Shown here: positions 46,059-57,233 of the stretch, in pieces
Numbering within the stretch: position 1 is the stretch's first letter
Layout of the letters: every line of letters begins with the position of its first letter
Source of the DNA: Streptomyces sp. NBRC 109706
GTDB taxonomy: Bacteria > Actinomycetota > Actinomycetes > Streptomycetales > Streptomycetaceae
Assembly: GCF_000974485.1 (NCBI RefSeq)
Contig: NZ_BBOM01000011.1
Location: 124,001 to 188,000, forward strand
DNA: 64,000 bases
Direction: 5' to 3'
Notes under the pieces: model-generated
Told to the model about the DNA's origin: nothing
What the model saw: only the letters and a program-made list of their open reading frames with translations
Database searches by the model: none
Program-made: the position numbers and the translations under genes

Positions 46059-46478
46059 GTGTCCGGTGGAGAAGTGGCCGGCCTGCTGGTGGCCGTCTTC
46101 TGGGCGATCCTGGTCTCGTTCCTCGCCGTGGTGCTGTACCGGCTGGCCCGGACGCTGCGGGCGGCGACGGAGCTGGTCGGGTCGGTCACCGAGCAGGTCG
46201 TCCCGCTGCTGGGGGAGGCGTCGCGGACGGTGCGCAGCGCCCAGACCCAGCTGGAGCAGGTCGACCACATCACCGCCGACGTGCGGGATGTCGCCGCCAA
46301 CGCCTCGGCCCTCTCCACCACGGTGGCCAGCACCTTCGGCGGGCCCCTGGTGAAGGTCGCGGCCTTCGGCTACGCCGTGCGCCGGGCGATCGGCCGACGC
46401 GGCGCGCCGGCCCCCGAGCCCCGTGTGGTGCCCGTTCCCCGCCGTCGTCAGCGTTCAGGAAGGACGAGGACCCGATGA
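46059..46478 (+). CDS. DUF948-domain membrane protein
   Basis: A 139-residue protein with one N-terminal helix (VAGLLVAVFWAILVSFLAVVLYRL in part) and a helical heptad region (LEQVDHITADVRDVAANASALS), characteristic of DUF948, then a basic Arg-rich tail. Members look like coiled-coil membrane proteins; the role is unknown. GTG start. It overlaps the next gene by four bases and the pair precedes alaS, a conserved actinobacterial arrangement. Confidence 0.8.
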   Translation: MSGGEVAGLLVAVFWAILVSFLAVVLYRLARTLRAATELVGSVTEQVVPLLGEASRTVRSAQTQLEQVDHITADVRDVAANASALSTTVASTFGGPLVKVAAFGYAVRRAIGRRGAPAPEPRVVPVPRRRQRSGRTRTR

Positions 46479-46834
46479 TGCGTCGCGCCTTCTGGTTCAC
46501 CACCGGTGCAGCGGCGGGTGTGTGGGCCACCACCCGGGTGCAGCGCAAGCTGCGGCAGCTCACCCCGGAGAGCCTGGCCGCCCGGGCCGCGGACCGGGCC
46601 GTCGCCACCGGGCACCGGCTGCGCGGTTTCGCCCTGGACGTGCGCACCGGCATGGTCGAGCGGGAGACTGAGCTGAACGAGGCGCTCGGTCTGACCGCCG
46701 AGCCGTCCGACCGCGCACTGCCGTCGGCCGCGCCCGCCCGCGCGCCGCTGGAAGCGCCCCCGGGCCCGGCCGGGCCGACCCGACCGCCCCGCACGATCCG
46801 ACCGCCCCGCACGAGCGGAAATGAGGACCTCTGA
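46475..46834 (+). CDS. Small conserved protein upstream of alaS (DUF6167-like)
   Basis: A 119-residue protein beginning [22 protein letters not shown], a probable short membrane helix, followed by a helical basic region ([20 protein letters not shown]) and a Pro-rich tail. Function unknown. ATG overlaps the DUF948 stop by four bases; its own stop overlaps the alaS start by one (TGATG), so the three are coupled. Confidence 0.75.
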   Translation: MMRRAFWFTTGAAAGVWATTRVQRKLRQLTPESLAARAADRAVATGHRLRGFALDVRTGMVERETELNEALGLTAEPSDRALPSAAPARAPLEAPPGPAGPTRPPRTIRPPRTSGNEDL

Positions 46835-49503
46835 TGGAGTCGGCTGAAATCCGCCGCCGCTGGCTGAGCTTCTTCGAGAAGCGCGGGCACTCGGTGGTGC
46901 CCTCGGCGTCGCTGATCGCGGACGATCCGACGCTGCTGCTGGTACCCGCCGGCATGGTGCCGTTCAAGCCCTACTTCCTGGGCGAGGCCACCCCGCCGTA
47001 CCGGCGGGCCGTCAGCGTCCAGAAGTGCGTCCGCACGCCGGACATCGAGGAGGTCGGAAAGACCACCCGGCACGGCACGTTCTTCCAGATGTGCGGCAAC
47101 TTCTCGTTCGGCGACTACTTCAAGGAACAGGCCATCACGCAGGCCTGGGAGCTGCTCACCACCTCCCAGGCGGACGGCGGCTACGGCCTCGACCCCGAAC
47201 GGCTGTGGATCACGGTCTATCTGGACGACGACGAGGCGTACCGCATCTGGACGGAGCAGGTCGGGGTGCCGGCCGAGCGGGTGCAACGGCTGGGCATGGG
47301 CCCCAACTTCTGGTCCATGGGCGTACCCGGCCCCTGTGGCCCCTGTTCGGAGATCAACTACGACCGGGGCCCGGCGTTCGGCCCCGAGGGCGGTCCCGAG
47401 GTCAACGAGGAGCGCTATGTCGAGCTGTGGAACCTCGTGTTCATGCAGTACGAGCGCGGCCCCGGCGAGGGCAAGGAGGACTTCCCGATCATCGGGGACC
47501 TGCCGGCCAGGAACATCGACACCGGGCTCGGCCTGGAGCGCCTGGCGATGGTGCTCCAGGACGTCCACAACATGTTCGAGACGGACACCCTGCGGGTGGT
47601 GATCGACAAGGCCGCCGCGCTCACCGACGTCTCCTACGGCAACGCGGACGCCGGCGACGTCTCGCTGCGGGTGGTCGCCGACCACATGCGCACCTCGGTG
47701 ATGCTCATCGGCGACGGCGTGACCCCCGGCAACGAGGGGCGCGGCTATGTGCTGCGCCGCATCATGCGGCGGGCCATCCGCAACATGCGGCTGCTGGGCG
47801 CCACCGAGCCGGTGGTGGGCGAGCTGGTGGACACCGTGATCGGCATCATGGGCGAGCAGTACCCGGAGCTGCGCACCGACCGCGAGCGGATCGAGACGGT
47901 GGCGCTGGCCGAGGAGGCCGCGTTCCTCAAGACGCTCAGGGCCGGCACCAACATCCTGGACACCGCCGTCACCGAGACCAAGGCCGCCGGCGGCCGGGTG
48001 CTCGCCGGCGAGCAGGCGTTCCTGCTCCACGACACCTGGGGCTTCCCGATCGACCTGACCCTGGAGATGGCCGCCGAACAGGGCCTGTCCGTGGACGAGT
48101 CCGGGTTCCGCCGGCTGATGCGCGAGCAGCGGGAGCGGGCCAAGGCCGACGCCAGGGCCAAGAAGCAGGGCCACGCCGATCTGACCGCCTACCGCGAGTT
48201 CGCCGACGCCGCCGGCCCGTCCGAGTTCATCGGCTACACCAGCACCACCGGCGAGTCCGAGGTGGTCGGCCTGCTGGTGGACGCCGCGCCCTCGCCCGTG
48301 GCGGTGGAGGGCGACGAGGTCGAGGTGGTGCTCACCCGCACCCCGTTCTACGCCGAGGGCGGCGGCCAGCTCGCCGACACCGGGCGGATCAGGACGGAGT
48401 CCGGCGCGGTCGTCGAGGTGCGTGACGTCCAGCAGCCGGTGCCCGGGGTGATCTCGCACCGGGGTGTGGTGCTGGTCGGCGAGGTCGCCGTGGGCGTCGG
48501 CGTCGAGTGCGAGATCGATGTGCGCCGCCGTCGGGCCATCGCCCGCGCGCACAGCGCCACCCACCTCACCCACCGGGCGCTGCGCGACGCGCTGGGCCCG
48601 AGCGCCGCGCAGGCGGGCTCGGAGAACGCCCCCGGCCGGTTCCGCTTCGACTTCGGCTCGCCGGCCGCCGTGCCCGGCACCGTGCTCGCCGATGTGGAGC
48701 AGAAGATCAACGAGGTGCTCAGCCGCGAACTCGACGTCACCGCCGAGGTGATGTCGATGGACGAGGCCAGGAAGCAGGGCGCCATCGCCGAGTTCGGCGA
48801 AAAGTACGGGGACCGCGTCCGGGTGGTCACCATCGGTGACTACTCCAAGGAGCTGTGCGGCGGCACCCATGTGCACAACACCGCCCAACTCGGCCTGGTC
48901 AAGCTGCTGGGCGAGTCCTCCATCGGCTCCGGGGTGCGGCGCGTCGAGGCCCTGGTCGGCGTGGACGCGTACCACTTCCTGGCCCGCGAGCACACCGTGG
49001 TCGCCCAGCTGACCGAGCTGGTCAAGGGCCGGCCCGAGGAGCTGCCCGAGCGGGTCTCGGGGATGCTCGGCCGGCTCAAGGAGGCCGAGCGGGAGATCGA
49101 GCGGTTCCGCGCCGAGAAGGTCCTCCAGGCCGCCGCCGGACTGGCCGCGAGCGCCAGGGACGTCCGGGGCGTGGCGCTGGCCAGCGGCCGGGTGCCGGAC
49201 GGCACCACGGCGGACGATCTGCGCAAGCTGGTGCTGGACGTGCGCGGTCGGCTGGCCGGCGACCGGCCGGCCGTGGTCGCCCTGTTCACGGTCGCGGGCG
49301 GCCGCCCGCTGACCGTGGTGGCCACCAACGAGGCGGCCAGGGAACGCGGGTTGAAGGCGGGCGATCTGGTGCGCGCCGCCGCCAGGGCCCTCGGCGGCGG
49401 TGGGGGCGGCAAGCCCGATGTGGCGCAGGGCGGCGGCCAGGACCCGGCGGCCGTCGACGAGGCGCTGGCCGCCGTGGAGCGCCTGGTCGCGGACGCCGCC
49501 TGA
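46834..49503 (+). CDS. alaS: Alanyl-tRNA synthetase
   Basis: An 889-residue synthetase. The catalytic domain begins [23 protein letters not shown]; the editing domain has the zinc motif [11 protein letters not shown] (HxxxH) and CGGTHVHN (CxxxH), and the C-terminal part has the coiled-coil and Gly-rich segment [15 protein letters not shown]. It charges tRNA-Ala and clears Ser/Gly mischarges. Start ATG overlaps the previous stop by one base; ruvX follows with a one-base overlap. No T-box is visible, and there is no room for a leader. Confidence 0.97.
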   Translation: MESAEIRRRWLSFFEKRGHSVVPSASLIADDPTLLLVPAGMVPFKPYFLGEATPPYRRAVSVQKCVRTPDIEEVGKTTRHGTFFQMCGNFSFGDYFKEQAITQAWELLTTSQADGGYGLDPERLWITVYLDDDEAYRIWTEQVGVPAERVQRLGMGPNFWSMGVPGPCGPCSEINYDRGPAFGPEGGPEVNEERYVELWNLVFMQYERGPGEGKEDFPIIGDLPARNIDTGLGLERLAMVLQDVHNMFETDTLRVVIDKAAALTDVSYGNADAGDVSLRVVADHMRTSVMLIGDGVTPGNEGRGYVLRRIMRRAIRNMRLLGATEPVVGELVDTVIGIMGEQYPELRTDRERIETVALAEEAAFLKTLRAGTNILDTAVTETKAAGGRVLAGEQAFLLHDTWGFPIDLTLEMAAEQGLSVDESGFRRLMREQRERAKADARAKKQGHADLTAYREFADAAGPSEFIGYTSTTGESEVVGLLVDAAPSPVAVEGDEVEVVLTRTPFYAEGGGQLADTGRIRTESGAVVEVRDVQQPVPGVISHRGVVLVGEVAVGVGVECEIDVRRRRAIARAHSATHLTHRALRDALGPSAAQAGSENAPGRFRFDFGSPAAVPGTVLADVEQKINEVLSRELDVTAEVMSMDEARKQGAIAEFGEKYGDRVRVVTIGDYSKELCGGTHVHNTAQLGLVKLLGESSIGSGVRRVEALVGVDAYHFLAREHTVVAQLTELVKGRPEELPERVSGMLGRLKEAEREIERFRAEKVLQAAAGLAASARDVRGVALASGRVPDGTTADDLRKLVLDVRGRLAGDRPAVVALFTVAGGRPLTVVATNEAARERGLKAGDLVRAAARALGGGGGGKPDVAQGGGQDPAAVDEALAAVERLVADAA

Positions 49504-49967
49504 TGCGGCGCGGAAGGCGGCTGGCGATCGATGTCGGCGAGGCCAGGATCGGGGTCGCCTCCTGCGATCCCGACGGGCTGCTGGCCACCCCGGTCGAGAC
49601 CGTGCCGGGGCGCGATCTGCCGGCCGCCGAGCGGCGTCTGGACCAACTGGTCGCCGAGTACGAGCCGATCGAGGTCGTCGTCGGGCTCCCGCGCTCGCTC
49701 AACGGACGCGAGGGCCCGGCGGCGAACCGGGTGCGGACGTTCGCCGAGCGGCTGGCCCGTCGACTGGCGCCGCTGCCGGTGCGGTTGGTCGACGAGCGGA
49801 TGTCCACGGTGAGCGCCGCCAGGAACATGCGTTCCTCCGGCGTCTCGGCGAAGAAGGGCAGGTCGCGCATCGATCAGGCGGCGGCCGTGGTGATCCTGCA
49901 GACCGCGCTGGAGACCGAGCGCGGTGCGGGGCGGCCCCCGGGGCAGTGCGTCGAAGTGGTTGTCTGA
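49503..49967 (+). CDS. ruvX: Pre-16S rRNA nuclease / Holliday junction resolvase homologue RuvX (YqgF)
   Basis: A 154-residue RNase H-fold protein: RRLAIDVGEARIGVA with the first Asp, VVVGLPRSLNGREGPAANRVR, LVDERMSTVSA and RIDQAAAVVILQTALE with the last Asp. The family (YqgF) matures 16S rRNA and was earlier called a resolvase. One-base overlap with alaS (TGATG) marks coupling, as in most actinobacteria. Confidence 0.92.
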   Translation: MRRGRRLAIDVGEARIGVASCDPDGLLATPVETVPGRDLPAAERRLDQLVAEYEPIEVVVGLPRSLNGREGPAANRVRTFAERLARRLAPLPVRLVDERMSTVSAARNMRSSGVSAKKGRSRIDQAAAVVILQTALETERGAGRPPGQCVEVVV

Positions 49968-50050
49968 TCGCGATACGGTAACGTTCCGCGCGACATGGCA
50001 GTTTGCTGCACGGGGGGTACGGGGCTGCCACCTGCTGCACAAGGGGATCG

Positions 50051-52102
50051 ATGACTGATTACGGCCGGGGCGCCGGCTCCGAACCGTGGTACCCGGACGA
50101 CCCGTCGCACGGTGACCAGAACTGGCCCGAGGGGTATGACCCGCACGGCCGGCATCAGGCACCGCAGGCGGGGGCCGGGGCCTGGGACGCCTACGGCGGC
50201 CAGGGGCCGGAGGGCCAGCCCCCGGCGGGGTACCAGAACCCGTCCTACCCGGATCCGTCCTATCAGAACCCCGGTTACCAGGATCCGTCGTACCAGGATC
50301 CTTCCTACCAGGGGCAGGGACAGGGGGGTTGGGACCCGAACGGGCCGTCCCAACCGGCGGATCCCTACGGCCAGGGCCAGGGCGGAGGCGAGCGGCAGGG
50401 GTACCAGCAGGGATACCAACAGGGCGGCTACGACACCGGCGGCTATCCGCAGGGCTCCTACGACCAGGGCAGCCAGGGGGGCCAGGGCCTTCAGGGCGGC
50501 GCCGGTGTCCACGGGGGCAACTCCCCGCAGGGGAACGGCGGTTACGGCGCCGGTCCGTACGAGGAGGGTGGTCGGCGGGGCGACGCCGGCTATGGCGGCT
50601 CCTACGGCGGCAACTCCTACGAGACCGGCGGCTACGCGTCGGGCGAGTACGACACCGGCGGCTACCAGACCGGGGGTTACCAGACCGGCGGCTATGACAC
50701 CGGCGGTTACCAGACGGGTGGCTATGACACCGGCGGCTACCAGGCCGCCGGCTATGACACGGGCGCCCGCGGCGGCTACGGGGACCCGGGGGCCGCCCAC
50801 TCCGACCTCTCCCCGCCGGGCGGCGGGCAGCGCCTTCCCGGCGACTACCCCGGCGAACCCCAGGGCGCCACCCAGGCGATGGACGCCGTGCGGGTGCCGC
50901 ACGCCCGCGCCGGGGAGCCGGAGCCCGGCCCCGACCCGGAGACCGGCTGGGATCCCGGCCCCGACCAGGGCGAGTCCGACTTCTTCCGCCGCGACGACGA
51001 CGAGGACGACCGGGACGACGACCGCGACGGTGACGGCCGGCGCGGGGACGGCAGATCGGGCCGGCGCAAGGGCTGCGGCTGTCTGCTGCTGGCCGCCGTG
51101 GTGATCGGCGGCATCGGCGGCGTGGGCTGGTACGGCTACCAGTTCTACCAGGACCGGTTCGGCCCGGCGCCCGACTACGAGGGCGAGGGGCAGGGCGAGG
51201 TCGAGGTCGAGATCCCGGCCGGGGCCGTGCTCTCCCAGATGGGCAACATCCTCAAGGAGGCCGACGTGGTCAAGAGCCACGACGCCTTCGTCGAGGCGGC
51301 CGAGGCCGCCGAGGCGCAGATCCAGCCCGGGGTCTACACGTTGCGCCAGCAGATGTCGGCCGAGGCCGCCGTCGCCGCGCTCACCGACCCGTCGGCGCTC
51401 AATGTGCTGACCATCCCCGAGGGCCGCCGGGCCACCGACATCTACGCGATGATCGACGAACGCCTCGAACTCGAGGAGGGCACCACCGAGGAGGTCGCCG
51501 AGTCCGGCACCATCGGCCTGCCCGAGTGGGCCGAGGGCGATCCGGAGGGCTTCCTCTTCCCGGCCCGCTACGACGTCGGCGGCGAGACCACCCCCGAGGA
51601 CCTGCTGACGCAGATGGTGGCGCGCGCCGAGGCCGAGTTCGAGGGGATCAGCCTGGAGACGGCCGCCGAACAGCTCGACCGCACCCCCCGCGAGGTGCTG
51701 ACCATCGCCTCGCTGATCCAGGCCGAGGCCCAGGAGGACGAGGAGTTCGGCAAGGTCTCCCGGGTGATCTACAACCGGCTGGAGATCGACATGAAGCTCC
51801 AGTTCGACTCCACGGTCAACTACGCGCTGGGCCGGTCGACGTTGGACGTCACCCTCGACGACATCGAGGTGGACTCGCCCTACAACACCTACGAGGAGTA
51901 CGGGCTGCCGCCGGGCCCGATCGACAACCCGGGCCACCAGGCGCTGGAGGCGGCGCTCAACCCCACCGAGGGCGACTGGCTGTTCTTCGTCACCGTGGAG
52001 CCGGGCGACACCCGGTTCACCGCCGACGACGAGGAACACGAGCTCAACGTCGAGGACTTCAACGAGGCCCAGCGCCGCGCCCGTGAGGAGGCCGACGAAT
52101 GA
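50051..52102 (+). CDS. mltG: Endolytic peptidoglycan transglycosylase MltG with long disordered N-terminus
   Basis: A 683-residue protein. Residues 1-~335 are low-complexity Gly/Tyr/Gln/Asp sequence (repeated YDTGGYQTGG), with an acidic patch before a basic RRKGCGC and a transmembrane helix (LLLAAVVIGGIGGVGWYGYQF, ~340-362). The YceG catalytic domain follows to the end, with IASLIQAEAQED (catalytic Glu near 558) and SPYNTYEEYGLPPGPIDNPG. It cleaves nascent glycan strands at the outer face of the membrane. The disordered half is cytoplasmic. ATG after AAGGGG. aroE overlaps its stop by four bases. Confidence 0.92.
   Translation: MTDYGRGAGSEPWYPDDPSHGDQNWPEGYDPHGRHQAPQAGAGAWDAYGGQGPEGQPPAGYQNPSYPDPSYQNPGYQDPSYQDPSYQGQGQGGWDPNGPSQPADPYGQGQGGGERQGYQQGYQQGGYDTGGYPQGSYDQGSQGGQGLQGGAGVHGGNSPQGNGGYGAGPYEEGGRRGDAGYGGSYGGNSYETGGYASGEYDTGGYQTGGYQTGGYDTGGYQTGGYDTGGYQAAGYDTGARGGYGDPGAAHSDLSPPGGGQRLPGDYPGEPQGATQAMDAVRVPHARAGEPEPGPDPETGWDPGPDQGESDFFRRDDDEDDRDDDRDGDGRRGDGRSGRRKGCGCLLLAAVVIGGIGGVGWYGYQFYQDRFGPAPDYEGEGQGEVEVEIPAGAVLSQMGNILKEADVVKSHDAFVEAAEAAEAQIQPGVYTLRQQMSAEAAVAALTDPSALNVLTIPEGRRATDIYAMIDERLELEEGTTEEVAESGTIGLPEWAEGDPEGFLFPARYDVGGETTPEDLLTQMVARAEAEFEGISLETAAEQLDRTPREVLTIASLIQAEAQEDEEFGKVSRVIYNRLEIDMKLQFDSTVNYALGRSTLDVTLDDIEVDSPYNTYEEYGLPPGPIDNPGHQALEAALNPTEGDWLFFVTVEPGDTRFTADDEEHELNVEDFNEAQRRAREEADE
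50648..50767 (+). repeat. Eight 15-base tandem repeats inside mltG
   Basis: Eight consecutive units of the form TA(C/T)(GAC/CAG)AC(C)GGCGG(C/T) encode Y-D/Q-T-G-G repeats. Third-base differences are scattered, so the peptide rather than the DNA seems to be kept. Confidence 0.8.
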
Positions 52103-52935
52103 CAGGTCCCGCACCGATCCGCAGGGCGGCCGTGCTGGGCTCCCCGATCCGGCACTCGCTCTCCCCTGTGCTGCATCTGGCCGCCTACCGGGCGCTGGGC
52201 CTCACCGGCTGGGACTACGGCAGGTTCGAGGTGGGCGAGGACGAACTGGCCGACTTCCTGGGCACGTTGGGGCCGGAGTGGGCCGGCCTCTCGTTGACCA
52301 TGCCGCTCAAGCGCGCCGTCATCCCGCTGCTGGACGAGATCAGCGGGACCGCCGAATCCGTCTCCGCCGTGAACACCCTCGTCCTCACCGACGACGGCCG
52401 GACCGTCGGCGACAACACCGATATCCCAGGACTGGTGGCCGCGCTCGCCGAACGCGGCGTGACCCGGGTGGAACGGGCCGCGGTGCTCGGCGCCGGGGCC
52501 ACCGCCTCGTCCGCGCTGGCCGCGCTGGGCCGGCTCGGCGCCGAGGAGGTCACCGCCTATGTCCGCACCGACGCCAGGGCCGCCGAGATGCGCTCCTGGG
52601 GCGAACGGCTCGGCGTCCCGGTGACCACGGCCGGCTGGGACGAGGCGGCGCTGGCGCTCTCCGCGCCGCTGGTCGTCGCCACCACCCCGGCCGGTGCCAC
52701 CGACGGCCTCGCCGAGGCGGTGCCGGCCGCGCCCGGGGTCCTCTTCGACGTTCTCTACGAGCCCTGGCCGACCCGGCTCGCCGCCGCCTGGTCGGCCGCC
52801 GGTGGGCAGGTGGTCGGCGGGCTGGACCTGCTGGTCCACCAGGCCGTCTGCCAGGTGGAGTTGATGACCGGCCTCGCCCCCGCCCCGCTGGCCGCGATGC
52901 GGGCCGCGGGCGAGGCCGCCCTGGCCGCCGGCTGA
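52099..52935 (+). CDS. aroE: Shikimate dehydrogenase
   Basis: A 278-residue enzyme: [23 protein letters not shown] at the N-terminus, LTMPLKRAV with catalytic Lys, [21 protein letters not shown], dinucleotide loop [12 protein letters not shown], and the C-terminal [15 protein letters not shown]. It reduces 3-dehydroshikimate with NADPH. ATG overlaps the mltG stop. It begins the run of shikimate genes, though aroC is separated by 109 bases. Confidence 0.94.
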   Translation: MTGPAPIRRAAVLGSPIRHSLSPVLHLAAYRALGLTGWDYGRFEVGEDELADFLGTLGPEWAGLSLTMPLKRAVIPLLDEISGTAESVSAVNTLVLTDDGRTVGDNTDIPGLVAALAERGVTRVERAAVLGAGATASSALAALGRLGAEEVTAYVRTDARAAEMRSWGERLGVPVTTAGWDEAALALSAPLVVATTPAGATDGLAEAVPAAPGVLFDVLYEPWPTRLAAAWSAAGGQVVGGLDLLVHQAVCQVELMTGLAPAPLAAMRAAGEAALAAG

Positions 52936-53044
52936 TCCGGGGCCGGTCGGTGGTGTCTCGCGGGGCAGACAGGGGCACGCTCCAGTAGGCCGAACGTGGC
53001 AAGATCGAGGGCGACACGCAGGGTCGAGCATCCGAGGAGCACCG

Positions 53045-54225
53045 TTGAGCAGGCTGCGCTGGCTGACGGCGGGGGAGTCACACGGCCCCGCACTGGTCGC
53101 GACGTTGGAGGGGCTGCCCGCCGGGGTGCCGATCACCACCGACCTGGTCGCCGACGCCCTGGCCCGCCGCCGCCTCGGCTACGGCCGGGGGGCCCGGATG
53201 AAGTTCGAGCGGGACGAGGTCACGTTCATCGGCGGCGTCCGCCACGGGCTGACCCTCGGATCCCCGGTGGCGATCATGGTCGGCAACACCGAGTGGCCCA
53301 AGTGGGAGAAGGTGATGGCCGCCGATCCGGTGGATCCGGCGGAGCTGGCCGAGCTGGGCCGCAACGCCCCCCTCACCCGCCCCAGGCCGGGCCACGCCGA
53401 TCTGGCCGGCATGCAGAAGTACGGGGTGAACGACGCCCGTCCGATCCTGGAGCGCGCCTCCGCGCGGGAGACGGCCGCCCGGGTCGCGCTCGGCACGGTC
53501 GCCCGCTCCTATCTGCGGGAGACCGCCGGCATCGAGATCGTCTCCCATGTGGTGGAGCTGGGCGCCGCCCAGGCGCCGCAGGGCCTGCTGCCCCGCCCCG
53601 AGGACGTCACCGCGCTGGACGCCGACCCGGTGCGCTGCCTCGACGCGGACGCCAGCGCGGCGATGGTCGCCGAGATCGACCAGGCGCACAAGGACGGCGA
53701 CACCCTGGGCGGCGTCGTCGAGGTGCTGGCCTACGGCGTCCCCGTCGGCCTGGGCTCCCATGTGCACTGGGACCGCCGGCTTGACGCCCGGCTGGCCGCC
53801 GCGCTGATGGGCATCCAGGCCATCAAGGGCGTGGAGCTGGGCGACGGCTTCGGCCTGGCCCGCGTCCCCGGATCGCTGGCGCACGACGAGATCGTCGCCA
53901 CCCCCGACGGCATCCGCCGCTCCTCGGGACGCTCCGGCGGCACCGAGGGCGGGCTCTCCACCGGGGAGGCGCTGCGGGTGCGCGCCGCGATGAAGCCGAT
54001 CGCCACCGTGCCCAGGGCGCTGGCCACGGTGGACGTCGCCACCGGCGAGGCCACCCGGGCGCACCACCAGCGTTCGGACGTCTGCGCGGTGCCGGCCGCC
54101 GGCATCGTCGCCGAGGCGATGGTGGCGCTGGTGCTCGCCGACGCGGTCGCGGAGAAGTTCGGCGGCGACAACGTTGTGGAGACCCGCCGCAACGTCACCG
54201 GCTACCTCGCCAACCTGGAGGTCAA

Positions 54226-54229
<4 letters not shown>
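53045..54229 (+). CDS. aroC: Chorismate synthase
   Basis: A 394-residue FMN enzyme: [21 protein letters not shown] at the N-terminus, [17 protein letters not shown] in part, [14 protein letters not shown] and [17 protein letters not shown] are its signatures. It makes chorismate from EPSP, the substrate of PabB in this window. The TTG start has GAGGAG five bases before it. aroK overlaps the stop by four bases (GTGA). Confidence 0.96.
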
Positions 54230-55864
<1,635 letters not shown>

Positions 55865-55865
<1 letters not shown>

Positions 55866-56326
55866 TGGGCGCGGAGCGGAACGGCGACGAGCGCCGCGTC
55901 CTGGTGCTCAACGGGCCCAATCTGGGCCGGCTCGGCTCCCGTGAGCCCGATGTCTACGGCAGCACCTCCTATGCCGGTCTGGTCGCCCGATGCACCGCGC
56001 TGGGCGCCGAGTTGGGCCTGGCGGTCGAGGTGCGGGAGACCAACGACGAGGGCGAGATGATCCGTTGGCTGCACGAGGCGGCCGACGGACGACTGCCCGT
56101 GGTGATCAACCCGGGCGCGTTCACCCACTACTCCTACGGGATGCGGGACGCGGCGGCGCAGCGCACCGCGCCGCTGATCGAGGTGCATATCTCCAACCCG
56201 TACCAGCGCGAGGAGTTCCGGCACACCTCGGTGATCGCCCAGGTGGCCAGCGGGACGATCGCCGGGTTCGGCATCGGTTCGTATCTTCTGGCGCTGCGCT
56301 CGCTGGCCGAGGAGCCTGGCACCTGA
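55865..56326 (+). CDS. aroQ: 3-dehydroquinate dehydratase, type II
   Basis: A 153-residue dodecameric-type dehydratase: [21 protein letters not shown] with the catalytic Tyr region, [29 protein letters not shown] and [18 protein letters not shown]. It dehydrates 3-dehydroquinate. ATG overlaps the aroB stop by one base. It ends the aro operon; a small stem (56337-56352) follows. Confidence 0.94.
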
Positions 56327-56479
56327 GGGAACCGAGCGGCCCCACGGGGCCGGGGCGCGAGGGTCCGTTCGTCCACCGCCGACTCCCGGAGCGGGGCGGG
56401 CGAACGGTACCGTTGTCCCAGCGGAAGGGAGCGCACGAGCCGGTCGGCCGTGCCGGGGAGAAGACGGAGTGGGGAGCGG

Positions 56480-57172
56480 ATGCGACAAGCTGGTGGGATG
56501 CCCACGCCGCCGCCCGTGCCGCTCGACGGCGGCACCGGGTATGTCCAACTGCCGCCGGGCCAGATGGTGCCGGCCCCCGCCCCCGCCCCGGGCATGGCCA
56601 TGCCGGACGCCCATCACGCGGGCGTGGCCGTGCTGTTGATCGGGCCGGCCGGGGCGGGCAAGACCACGGTCGCGCGGTACTGGGCGCAGCGGCGCCAGGT
56701 GCCCACCGCGCATATCAGCCTGGACGATGTCAGGGAGTGGGTGCGCGCCGGCTTCGCCGACCCGCGCACCGGTTGGGACGACCGTTCCGAGGCCCAGTAC
56801 CGGCTGGCCCGCCGCACCTGCGGCTTCGCCGCGCGGAACTTCCTGGCCAACGGGATCTCCTGCATCCTGGACGACGCGGTCTTCCCCGACCGGCCGGCGG
56901 TGGGCCTCGGCGGCTGGAAGCGCCATGTCGGCCCGGGGCTGATCCCGGTCGTGCTGCTGCCGGGCCTGGACGTGGTGCTGGAGCGCAACGCGGAGCGCAG
57001 CGGCACCCGGCGGCTCTCGGACGAGGAAGTCGCCACCATCCACGGCCGCATGGCCGGCTGGTACGGCTCGGGGCTGCCCATCATCGACAACTCCCGGCAC
57101 GATGTGGCGTCCACGGCCCGGATGCTGGACGACGCCGTCAGCCGCAGTCTGACCAGCCCACCGCAGTGGTGA
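56480..57172 (+). CDS. P-loop ATPase/kinase-like protein
   Basis: A 230-residue protein: Pro-rich N-terminus (~45 residues), Walker A LLIGPAGAGKTTVARYWA, SLDDVREWVRAGF with acidic residues, and CILDDAVFPDRPAVGLGGW. The layout is that of small AAA_33/zeta-toxin-like or polynucleotide-kinase-like enzymes that phosphorylate small substrates. No antitoxin gene precedes it, so a toxin-antitoxin role is not supported. Start at 56480 follows GGGGAG; starts at 56450 and 56498 are possible. Confidence 0.7.
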   Translation: MRQAGGMPTPPPVPLDGGTGYVQLPPGQMVPAPAPAPGMAMPDAHHAGVAVLLIGPAGAGKTTVARYWAQRRQVPTAHISLDDVREWVRAGFADPRTGWDDRSEAQYRLARRTCGFAARNFLANGISCILDDAVFPDRPAVGLGGWKRHVGPGLIPVVLLPGLDVVLERNAERSGTRRLSDEEVATIHGRMAGWYGSGLPIIDNSRHDVASTARMLDDAVSRSLTSPPQW

Positions 57173-57221
57173 CGCGCGCTCGTTAGGACGTGTTCAGGCG
57201 GCCGTGCCCGGCCGCCGTGCG

Positions 57222-57233
57222 TAGGCTCGACGC
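57222..57233 (+). promoter_or_regulatory. -10 box of a leaderless promoter
   Basis: TAGGCT (57222-57227) is six bases before the ATG at 57234, with no Shine-Dalgarno sequence. Confidence 0.55.

Noticed and set aside
49503-49967. Treating RuvX as a redundant Holliday resolvase next to RuvC
   Set aside because: The YqgF family acts mainly in 16S rRNA maturation, and the alaS coupling is the usual context; the resolvase name is historical.
50648-50767. Short regular repeats that could look like CRISPR
   Set aside because: There are no unique spacers; the 15-base units are in frame inside mltG.
56480-57172. Zeta-type toxin of a toxin-antitoxin pair
   Set aside because: P-loop resembles zeta toxins, but no small antitoxin gene precedes it and the neighbours are housekeeping genes.
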